Shown here one piece after another: positions 1 to 6,337 of a stretch of DNA of 8,643 bases. Within the stretch, counting starts at the first letter, position 1, and the number at the start of each line of letters is the position of its first letter. This stretch comes from Trichodesmium sp. MAG_R04 (GTDB lineage: Bacteria; Cyanobacteriota; Cyanobacteriia; Cyanobacteriales; Microcoleaceae), in contig JAKQYG010000153.1 in the NCBI GenBank assembly GCA_023356515.1, forward strand, positions 1-8,643, read 5' to 3'. The notes under the pieces were generated by a model. It ran no database searches. It saw only the letters and a list, made by a program, of their open reading frames with translations, and was not told the origin of the DNA. The position numbers and the translations under genes were made by a program.

Positions 1-275
1 AAGCTGGTGAAACAATAGAAGATTGTATTAAAAGGGAAGTTTTAGAGGAGTTGGGAATTGAGGTTGCACTAGAAGAGCATTTAATTACAATAGAGTATAA
101 TTATTCTGAAATTAGAGTCACGCTTCATGTATATCATTGTCGTTACTTGCGCGGAATACCAAAAGCTATAGAATGTGATGAGTTTAGATGGATAATATTA
201 GATGAGATAGATGGATTTACTTTTCCCGAAGCAAACGAGCAAATTATTACTGCTTTAAAGAAAATATCAATTTGA
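1..275 (+). CDS. mutT: MutT-type NUDIX hydrolase domain, C-terminal fragment (MutT, or C-terminus of a MutY-MutT fusion)
   Basis: The frame is open from base 3 to the TGA at 273-275; the start lies outside the window. The first residues form a NUDIX box: G-E-x7-R-E-V-L-E-E-L-G-I, matching the G-x5-E-x7-R-E-U-x-E-E-x-G-U consensus, with only its first glycine region lost to the window edge. Its REVLEE glutamates are the metal-binding residues of the family. The C-terminus (FPEANEQIITALKKI) resembles the end of E. coli MutT (FPxANxxVIxxLKxL), which hydrolyses 8-oxo-dGTP and so keeps oxidised guanine out of DNA. From memory, cyanobacterial MutY adenine glycosylases can carry a very similar NUDIX tail, so this may be the end of mutY rather than a free mutT. 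It converges with the ABC ATPase gene across a 156-bp gap. The domain call is firm; the gene name is not. Confidence 0.8.
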   Translation, partial: AGETIEDCIKREVLEELGIEVALEEHLITIEYNYSEIRVTLHVYHCRYLRGIPKAIECDEFRWIILDEIDGFTFPEANEQIITALKKISI

Positions 276-431
276 GTATATTGATTTTGAACATATGATT
301 TCCAGAAGAGTACAAAGTTCTTCTAAAAAAATGATTTGCTTTCAATACTGAAGGTCTTACTGAACAAGCTTTACAACACCTACAGTTTTTGCGAGAGATT
401 TTCTAAGGTTGAGATATCTGAAAGCCTTAAT

Positions 432-1196
432 TTATAGGAAATTCTCTGATAAAAGTTTATTTTCTTGTATAACTCCATCTTCAAGATTAACTACTCTATC
501 AGCATAACTAACTATCCTAGGGTCGTGAGTTACTATTAGCACAGTACAACTACTTTCTTTAGCTAGCCGACGTAGTAACTCAATGACTTTATTGCCACTA
601 TGAGAGTCTAAAGCTGCTGTTGGTTCATCAGCCATGATGATCCGAGGGTTTCCAGATAGGGCACGAGCGATCGCTACCCTCTGTTTTTGGCCACCGGATA
701 AATCCCGTGGATGTAGTTGAGCTTGAGCAGTTAAACCAACCTGTTCTAAAAGTACCATTGCCTCATGTCTTGCTGCCTTACCTTTGATACCCTTCATATT
801 CAGAGCCACTTCTATATTTTCTGCCGCTGTTAATGCAGGGAACAAGTTAAATCCCTGAAATATAAAGCCAATATTATGAAGTCTAAACTTAGCTAATTGA
901 TGTCTAGACATTTTTGTAATTTCTTGCCTCAAAAGACATACTCTGCCAGATGTTGGTGTTAATAATCCTGCTAAGATTGACAGCAAGGTAGTTTTACCAG
1001 AACCAGATGGCCCCATCAATAGTTGGACATCACCTTTCTGCACTGTCAAGTCAATATTCTTGAGTACCTGGTAAGACTGCTGTCCAGTTTTGTAGGCCAT
1101 TGTTACCCCAAAAGAAGATATTGCCGTTGTTCTTAAGTTAGCAACATCTTTAGGATTAAAAAGATATAGGTTTTTAGCTTGAGTGGTAGCAGCCAT
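432..1196 (-). CDS. ABC transporter ATP-binding protein, MacB/LolD/DevA export family
   Basis: ATPase subunit of a type VII-like exporter, expected in the cytoplasm docked to a MacB/DevC-type permease. Counted from the ATG at 1196 (254 aa), it has Walker A GPSGSGKT at about 62-69, Q-loop IFQGFNL near 114, signature LSGGQKQR at 166-173, Walker B IIMADEP at 186-192 with the catalytic Glu, D-loop ALDS and the H-loop His at about 224. All catalytic motifs are intact. The frame also has an ATG at 1238, but that codon lies 3 bases from the insertion-sequence hairpin. The ATG at 1196 gives a length closer to the family's usual 225-245 aa, so I prefer it; neither start has a clear Shine-Dalgarno site. 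About 25 residues before the ABC fold (MAATTQ to LRTTA) look foreign to the family. No permease or membrane-fusion gene is in the window, and the upstream side is occupied by the tnpB remnant. The substrate cannot be told. A HIP1 octamer lies at 667-674. Confidence 0.88.
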   Translation of the reverse strand: MAATTQAKNLYLFNPKDVANLRTTAISSFGVTMAYKTGQQSYQVLKNIDLTVQKGDVQLLMGPSGSGKTTLLSILAGLLTPTSGRVCLLRQEITKMSRHQLAKFRLHNIGFIFQGFNLFPALTAAENIEVALNMKGIKGKAARHEAMVLLEQVGLTAQAQLHPRDLSGGQKQRVAIARALSGNPRIIMADEPTAALDSHSGNKVIELLRRLAKESSCTVLIVTHDPRIVSYADRVVNLEDGVIQENKLLSENFL

Positions 1197-1241
1197 GTAA
1201 ATATCGAAAGTACTAATAAGTGTGAATTTTGGTGACATATT

Positions 1242-1276
1242 CCCACACTAAGCTGATGCTATAGCTATAGTGTGGG
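1242..1276 (-). repeat. Hairpin at right end of IS200/IS605-type element
   Basis: CCCACACTA (1242-1250) and TAGTGTGGG (1268-1276) are perfect 9-bp inverted arms. AGC/GCT (1251-1253 and 1264-1266) extend the stem past one bulged base, leaving a loop of about 10. The stop codon of the tnpB remnant (1248-1250 on the - strand) lies inside the hairpin. This is the arrangement expected at an IS200/IS605 right end, where a subterminal hairpin is recognised by the TnpA Y1 transposase and forms part of the TnpB guide RNA. Confidence 0.7.
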
Positions 1277-1670
1277 CTTCTCGCTTCAGAGTCTCGTTAT
1301 TCCGCCGGACTCCACGAGCTTTAAGGACAAAATGCCCTACCGCCCTGTTTTTTATATTTATCCCTGGGTTTAGATCACGATATTTTACTATACCGCAGTG
1401 CAGACAAGAATGAGTTCTTTTGGATAATTCTTTGGGGACTTTTTGACCAAAGTACGGACAATCTTAAGTGGTATGCGCTCTGATTCACAGTTATAGTTTT
1501 CACTCCAGCATTTCCGGCTTTGACAACAAGAATAGAATAGACAGGAATGGACCCCCAGATCGTGTCATTAATTAACTTGCTTAACCAGCTTTTGATAATA
1601 AATCATTGGCTGTTTTAAAATGAAAATCTTGACCTTTATTGGGAACTTTTTTATGTTGTTTGCTTATTGA
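1248..1670 (-). pseudogene. tnpB: Decayed tnpB (RNA-guided nuclease of IS200/IS605 family), 3' part
   Basis: Three stretches of - strand translation match TnpB in the right order. The first is HKKVPNKGQDFHFKTANDLL (about 1596-1655). The second is VVKAGNAGVKTITVNQS (about 1475-1526). The third is the zinc-finger end, with VPKELSKRTHSCLHCG, then RDLNPGINI and AVGHFVLKARG, ending KREAHTIAIASA at the TAG (1248-1250). Damage is clear. The region joining stretches one and two is shortened and carries stops. A frameshift falls near 1470, and an in-frame TAA at 1464-1466 sits where Gln is usual. The second Cys of the first zinc knuckle is Phe (CPYF, 1449-1460). RDxNAAxNI has become RDLNPGINI, although its catalytic-site Asp remains (1374-1376). 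The N-terminal half is missing. No tnpA is present. The protein cannot be functional. Confidence 0.85.
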
Positions 1671-1888
1671 ATATAATATGAGGGGTCAATTTAAATTTAA
1701 TGGCCTTTGGCCAAAATATAAGCTGAGACAATTTAATTATATTGTATTTTGAGCTTACTAAGTTTTCAGGTAATTGAGAATACTTATAACTTAGAAAATT
1801 TATAATTTTTAAGGTTTTCTGTTAAGATTAACTGTTATAAAAAATTTCAGAATTAATTAAAATTGCTATATAGCTCAATATTTTTATG

Positions 1889-4045
1889 ATGGCGACGTTT
1901 TTATTAGAAATTGGTACAGAAGAATTACCTGTAACTTTTGCTTCTGAAGCCATAAAACAGTGGCAAGAAGTTATTCCCACAACTCTCACAGAAACATACT
2001 TGACAAATGATGCAGTTAACATATACGTTACACCTAGACGTTTAGCTGTGATCATTGACGGTTTGCCAATTAAACAACCAGACCGAGAAGAAGAAATTAA
2101 AGGACCTCCGGCAAAAGCAGCTTTTAAAGATGGTAAACCTACTAAAGCAGTAGAAGGATTTATTAAAAAACAAGGAGTAAAACTTAATAATCTAGAAATA
2201 CGTTCCACAGAAAAAGGTGATTTTGTTTTCGTCAATAAAAAAATTCAGGGTAAACAAACAGCAGCAATTCTAAAAGAATTAATACCAAAATGGATTGATA
2301 AACTAGAAGGTAAAAGATTTATGCGTTGGGCAGATGGAGATATGAAATTTCCTCGTCCTATTAGATGGTTAGTAGCATTATTCGATGATGAAATATTAGG
2401 GATAAATTTAGAGAATGGTTCGGAGAAAATTACAGCCGATCGCTTTTCTTATGGTCATAGAGTTTTGCATTCTAAACCAATAGAAATATCTCAGGCAAAA
2501 GATTATGTAAAAGAGCTAAGAAAAGCATACATTGAAGTAGACTATCAACAAAGAAAAAGCAAAATTGAACAACAAATACAAGCAGCAGCTAAAAAAAATC
2601 AAGGAAAAGCAGAAATTCCTGCAGAACTATTAGCAGAAGTTACAAATTTAGTAGAATGGCCTACAGCAGTAGTTGGAAAATTTGATGAAGAATTTTTAAT
2701 TTTACCTGGGGAAGTCACAACAACAGTAATGGTGAAACATCAACGTTACTTTCCTGTTTTAAAATCTACAAAAACTACTAAAGAAATAGAGTTATTGCCA
2801 TATTTTATTACCATTTCTAATGGAGACCCAGAAAAATCAAAGATTATTGCTAAAGGAAATGAAAAAGTAATTAAAGCGAGATTAGCAGACGGACAATTTT
2901 TCTATAAAGCAGATTTAGCTAAACCATTAGAAAGCTATTTGCCTGAGTTAGAAACAGTTACATTTCAAGAGAAGTTAGGCTCAATAGGGGAAAAAGTAAA
3001 ACGTATTGTTAATATAGCTAAGTTAATTGCTAAACAGTTACGAGTCAGTAAAGCAGAATGCCAAAATATAGAAAGAGCAGCTCTTCTTTGCAAAGCCGAC
3101 TTAGTAACTCAAATGGTTTATGAATTTCCTGAATTACAGGGAGTAATGGGAGAAAAATATGCTCGTGCTGGTGGAGAAACTGAGGCAGTGGCTACTGCAA
3201 TTTTTGAACATTATTTGCCTAGAGGTGCAGGGGATATTTTACCCAAAACTATTACTGGTCAAGTTATAAGTTTAGCAGATAAACTTGATACTTTGGTAAG
3301 TATTTTTGGATTAGGAATGTTACCCACAGGTTCTGCTGATCCTTTTGCTTTACGTCGGGCAGCAAATGCTGTAGTTAATATTACTTGGTTAGCTAATTTA
3401 CCATTAAATTTACATCAGTTATTAAAAGAAATTGCCGCAGATTTTGCTAAAACTTATTCCCAAACAAACTCAGAGTTATTAGCACAGTTATCTGGCTTTT
3501 TTTTCCAGCGAATTAGAACTAATTTGCAAGAGGAAAAAAATATTGATTATGATTTGGTAAATGCGGTTTTGGGAGATAATGATTCTGAATATAAGGAAAG
3601 GGGATTAAAAGATTTATTAGATGTGCGTAATCGGGCAGTTTTCTTGCAAAATATTCGGCAAAATGGTTCGCTTAAGCAAATCTATGAAACTATCAACCGT
3701 TCAACTCGTTTAGCTGCTCAAGGGGAGTTGAATAAAATACAAATTATGCCTGTAGAAGTTGTAGATTCAAAAATTTTTAAAAGTAAATCGGAATTAGCTT
3801 TTTATAATGCTTTAGTTGAGTTAGTGCCTCAGACAGAAATGTCTCAAAAAACTAGAAATTATCAACAGTTAGTTGATGCTTTAGCTAAAATAGCCCCCAC
3901 AGTTAGTAATTTCTTTGATGGGCCTGAAAGTGTATTAGTAATGGACCCTGACCCTAAAATTAAACAAAATCGCTTGAATTTATTGGGTTTACTCCGCAAT
4001 AATGCCAGGGTATTAGCAGACTTTGGTCAAATAGTTAAAAATTAA
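1889..4045 (+). CDS. glyS: Glycine--tRNA ligase beta subunit
   Basis: Beta chain of the bacterial alpha2-beta2 glycyl-tRNA synthetase, which charges tRNA-Gly with glycine in the cytoplasm; the beta chain mainly binds tRNA while the alpha chain (GlyQ, not in the window) activates glycine. Two ATGs are adjacent (1886, 1889). I chose the second because family members begin MATFLLExGTEELP; no Shine-Dalgarno site separates them. The 718 aa length is normal. The N-terminal MATFLLEIGTEELP block is intact. The HD-type domain motif KADLVTQMVYEFPELQGVMG lies at about 402-421, and PTGSADPFALRRAANAVVNI follows in the glycyl-specific middle region. The C-terminal DALR-like anticodon-binding part ends with FFDGPESVLVM (from about 675) and NRLNLLGLL. 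No frameshift or missing block is visible. Gene composition is AT-rich like the rest of the window. It is monocistronic as far as can be seen, with 420 bp to murD. Confidence 0.97.
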   Translation: MATFLLEIGTEELPVTFASEAIKQWQEVIPTTLTETYLTNDAVNIYVTPRRLAVIIDGLPIKQPDREEEIKGPPAKAAFKDGKPTKAVEGFIKKQGVKLNNLEIRSTEKGDFVFVNKKIQGKQTAAILKELIPKWIDKLEGKRFMRWADGDMKFPRPIRWLVALFDDEILGINLENGSEKITADRFSYGHRVLHSKPIEISQAKDYVKELRKAYIEVDYQQRKSKIEQQIQAAAKKNQGKAEIPAELLAEVTNLVEWPTAVVGKFDEEFLILPGEVTTTVMVKHQRYFPVLKSTKTTKEIELLPYFITISNGDPEKSKIIAKGNEKVIKARLADGQFFYKADLAKPLESYLPELETVTFQEKLGSIGEKVKRIVNIAKLIAKQLRVSKAECQNIERAALLCKADLVTQMVYEFPELQGVMGEKYARAGGETEAVATAIFEHYLPRGAGDILPKTITGQVISLADKLDTLVSIFGLGMLPTGSADPFALRRAANAVVNITWLANLPLNLHQLLKEIAADFAKTYSQTNSELLAQLSGFFFQRIRTNLQEEKNIDYDLVNAVLGDNDSEYKERGLKDLLDVRNRAVFLQNIRQNGSLKQIYETINRSTRLAAQGELNKIQIMPVEVVDSKIFKSKSELAFYNALVELVPQTEMSQKTRNYQQLVDALAKIAPTVSNFFDGPESVLVMDPDPKIKQNRLNLLGLLRNNARVLADFGQIVKN

Positions 4046-4465
4046 GGTAGAAGCTATAGGTAACTATTTTAAAATGTATATTAGTAAGCTAGAATTTAGA
4101 ACTTAGAAGAGTTTTTTCTCTGAACGAGGCATACAACAATAAGTTGTTTAAATACACAAAAACTTAGGATGAGTTAAATGGCCAATATAGCATTTGAAGC
4201 ATGGCTTAGGATATTGCTAAACATTGAAATTCACTCATAGTTTATTTCTAAGTCAATATGGGTCAGATAAGACTACAACTCATAAGGTATGAAACCATTA
4301 GATGGACTGTTTAGATTACAGAACTGCAAAAAATCCTTAACAGAAGCGTATTAACTGGTGGCCTCCTGACTTTTGCTATGCATCTATATAAACAGGATCC
4401 TCCCAGTATCCTGTAAAATCCAAAATAATAAGACCTGGAAATTTGTTCTTCTACAAAAATTTACT
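4046..4465 (+). other. glyS-murD intergenic spacer
   Basis: No gene is recognised in 420 bases. The longest ATG frame I checked (4179-4241) is 20 codons and has no family look. Structure seen: a 9-bp inverted repeat spans the end of glyS (AAATAGTTA 4029-4037 with TAACTATTT 4061-4069), with only a short T run after it, so it is at best a weak terminator. CTTAGGAT occurs twice (4163-4170 and 4205-4212). A 7-bp hairpin sits near murD and is listed separately. The murD frame stays open upstream to 4373, but the coding sequence proper begins at 4466. Confidence 0.6.
4392..4414 (+). repeat. Perfect 7-bp hairpin in murD leader
   Basis: ACAGGAT (4392-4398) and ATCCTGT (4408-4414) can pair around a 9-base loop that contains a pyrimidine-rich stretch. 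The structure ends 51 bases before the murD ATG and has no T tract, so it is not a classic terminator. It could be a leader RNA structure or an operator; nothing else supports either. Confidence 0.4.
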
Positions 4466-5824
4466 ATGTCAAAAGCTCATATTATTGGTTTAGGAAAATC
4501 TGGCGTTGCTGCCGCGCGACTGCTGAAAGAAAATGATTGGGAAGTTGAATTGAGTGATCAGAATACTTCAGACTCCTTGCAGCAAAAAGAACGGCAGTTA
4601 GCTCAGGAAGGTATTGCTGTTAAGTTAGATTATTTATTTGAACCAGAAACCTCTTTAGATTTAGTTGTTGTTAGTCCCGGTGTACCATGGGATTTACCTG
4701 CATTACAAAGGTCTAGAGAAATTGGAATTGAAACGATAGGGGAAATGGAGTTGGGGTGGCGGTATCTCAAGTCTTCTTCCTGGGTGGGTATTACCGGTAC
4801 CAATGGTAAGACTACCACTACTGCTTTAACTGCTGCGATTTTTCAAACTGCCGGATTATCTGGTTCTGCTTGTGGTAATATTGGCTATGCTGCTTGTGAA
4901 TTAGCTCTACAAAAGACTCCAACAGATTGGGTAATAGCAGAAATAAGTAGCTATCAAATTGAGTCTTCTAATACTTTAAGTCCACAAATTGCTGTATGGA
5001 CTACTTTTACTGCCGATCATCTTAGTCGTCACTACAATCTAGAAAATTATTTTAATATTAAAGCTGATTTGTTAAATCGCTCTGAAGTACAAATTCTTAA
5101 TGGTGACGACTACTACCTCCGTCAAAATACAGCACATCTTTGGAATAATCCTTATTGGACAAGTATTCAGGGAAAAGATAGTTTACTGGGAGATGTGACT
5201 AAAGGAATTTATCTTGAAGATGGATGGGTAGTAGGGTTTGGGGAAAAAATAGTTTCTGTAGAGTCCCTACAAATGTTGGGAAATCATAATCAGCAGAATT
5301 TATTGATGGCAGTGGCAGTGGCAAAATTGGCAGGGATAGAAAAGGAGGCGATCGCTGAAGCAGTAAGAAATTTTCCAGGTATTCCCCACCGTTTAGAATA
5401 TGTTTGCAGATGGAATGGAGTAGATTTTTTTAATGATAGTAAAGCTACAAATTATGATGCTGCAGCAGTAGCTTTAAGAGCTGTACCGGGACCTGTCTTA
5501 CTAATTGCTGGTGGTCAATCCAAAGAAGGCAATGATAATGATTGGTTGCGACAAATTAAGGAAAAAGTTATTTTTGTTTTGTTAATTGGTAGTGCTGCTC
5601 AGTTTTTAGCTAAGAGATTACAAAAGATTAATTTTCGTAATTATGAAACAGTAGAAAACATGCAACGCGCAGTAATTAGAGGTGCAGCATTATCGAAAAC
5701 ATATGATGCTAAAGTTGTGTTATTATCTCCTGCTTGTGCTAGTTTTGACCAGTATCAAAATTTTGAAGAAAGAGGAAACAATTTTCGCAAGTTATCTTTA
5801 GCGTTAAATCAGAAGAAAAAATAA
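4466..5824 (+). CDS. murD: UDP-N-acetylmuramoyl-L-alanine--D-glutamate ligase
   Basis: Cytoplasmic Mur ligase that adds D-glutamate to UDP-MurNAc-L-Ala, using ATP, in peptidoglycan precursor synthesis. The frame is open from 4373, but the first 31 codons have no family character. The ATG at 4466 gives MSKAHIIGLGKSG, the usual N-terminal UDP-binding Rossmann start, and 452 aa, a normal MurD length. Domains in order: GLGKSG at 8-13 and SPGVPW from 70 in domain 1; the ATP-binding loop GTNGKTTTT at 111-119 (Lys115); ISSYQIE with Glu159 and SSYQ 161-164; NHNQQN at 273-278; HRLE at 308-311; NDSKATN at 323-329, where the C-terminal ligase domain starts; SPACASFDQY at 421-430 and RGNNFR near the end, which contact D-Glu. 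All key residues are intact. No other mur or fts gene is adjacent, so it is outside a division cluster, as is common in cyanobacteria. A HIP1 octamer lies at 5348-5355. Confidence 0.97.
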   Translation: MSKAHIIGLGKSGVAAARLLKENDWEVELSDQNTSDSLQQKERQLAQEGIAVKLDYLFEPETSLDLVVVSPGVPWDLPALQRSREIGIETIGEMELGWRYLKSSSWVGITGTNGKTTTTALTAAIFQTAGLSGSACGNIGYAACELALQKTPTDWVIAEISSYQIESSNTLSPQIAVWTTFTADHLSRHYNLENYFNIKADLLNRSEVQILNGDDYYLRQNTAHLWNNPYWTSIQGKDSLLGDVTKGIYLEDGWVVGFGEKIVSVESLQMLGNHNQQNLLMAVAVAKLAGIEKEAIAEAVRNFPGIPHRLEYVCRWNGVDFFNDSKATNYDAAAVALRAVPGPVLLIAGGQSKEGNDNDWLRQIKEKVIFVLLIGSAAQFLAKRLQKINFRNYETVENMQRAVIRGAALSKTYDAKVVLLSPACASFDQYQNFEERGNNFRKLSLALNQKKK

Positions 5825-5969
5825 GTATTAGAGAGGTTATTTGGGACAGGGTAAGCTCATTTTAATCAGTATAAAATGTACTTGACAAAAAAAGTAAAAT
5901 ATACTACTGAGGCTATCAAGAGACTAGAATCTAAAAAACATCACGGTTTTATAATCATGGAATTAGAAT

Positions 5970-6144
5970 ATGTCTCAGGGTTTTGCCACCCTAGAACCAG
6001 TTCAAAAAGCTCAAAGCTATAACAAAAAAGAAAAGGGATATCTAGCATCGATGTGATGAAATTCAAAACAATTTATTAAGCTCTATTTAAGGAGCAGAAG
6101 ATCCCAAAGTGCTAAGAACTCAAAATCCCAAGAAAAATGTTTAG
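5970..6144 (+). pseudogene. Possible decayed small gene, unknown function
   Basis: An ATG at 5970 opens a protein-like stretch of 28 codons (MSQGFATLEPVQKAQ, then KEKGYLASM) that ends in tandem stops at 6054-6059. Shifting frame by one base at about 6052 continues as CDEIQNNLLSSI, meets TAA at 6088-6090, then reads GAEDPKVLRTQNPKKNV to a TAG at 6142-6144. Joined across one frameshift and one nonsense codon, this would be a hydrophilic protein of about 58 residues. I do not recognise a family. The stop of the last segment lies 9 bases before the MITE-like element. It may be chance; the case rests only on protein-like composition across the join. Confidence 0.3.
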
Positions 6145-6153
6145 AACAATGAT

Positions 6154-6241
6154 AGGACTTACGCAACGGCACTAATTGTAGTGATAATATCTTGAAAAAG
6201 ACAAATTTATGTACCATATATAGCGGTACTGCGTAAGTCCT
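6154..6241. mobile_element. 88-bp MITE-like element with 12-bp terminal inverted repeats
   Basis: AGGACTTACGCA (6154-6165) and TGCGTAAGTCCT (6230-6241) are perfect inverted repeats bounding 64 bases with no coding content. Inside are two further perfect hairpins: CACTA/TAGTG (6170-6174, 6179-6183) and GTACC/ggtac (6211-6215, 6225-6229). I recall this GGACTTACGCA-type end as common in cyanobacterial genomes, which fits a non-autonomous element moved by a transposase elsewhere. No convincing target-site duplication is visible: the flanks read TGAT on the left and GAAT on the right. It ends 96 bases before the next gene. Confidence 0.75.
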
Positions 6242-6337
6242 GAATGAGTTTAATCCATAATCCGTTCAATTAATATTTATAAATATAAAATTCAAATATA
6301 GCAAAGTTTCTGGTAATTAGTATTACCCCTAAAAAAT

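Noticed and set aside
304..324. AGAAGA/TCTTCT hairpin as NUDIX terminator
   Set aside because: Stem is only 6 bp and is followed by A residues, not T, on the strand of the gene.
405..428. AAGGTT...AAAGCCTT around the palindrome AGATATCT as a shared terminator for the convergent genes
   Set aside because: The stem needs a bulge, the palindromic centre leaves no proper loop, and no T tract follows on either strand.
1701..1713. TGGCC-TTT-GGCCA as the left end of the tnpB element
   Set aside because: Five-base arms only, no homology to the right-end hairpin, and the missing N-terminal half of tnpB means the true left end is probably deleted.
1801..1806. TATAAT as the -10 box of a glyS promoter
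   Set aside because: In such AT-rich DNA this hexamer is expected by chance, and no -35-like sequence lies at 16-18 bases; TTGAGA is 21 away.
1828..2235. 135-codon open frame on the - strand
   Set aside because: It lies mostly antisense to the well-supported start of glyS and has no recognisable features.
4373..4465. Upstream extension of murD by 31 codons
   Set aside because: The extra residues have no family character and run through a hairpin; the start at 4466 gives the standard N-terminus and length.
5882..5905. TTGACA with TATACT as a promoter after murD
   Set aside because: The spacer is only 12 bases, too short for a sigma-70 type promoter.
5876..6022. 48-codon open frame starting ATG TAC TTG on the + strand
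   Set aside because: No ribosome site or family features; it overlaps the more protein-like decayed frame at 5970 in another phase.
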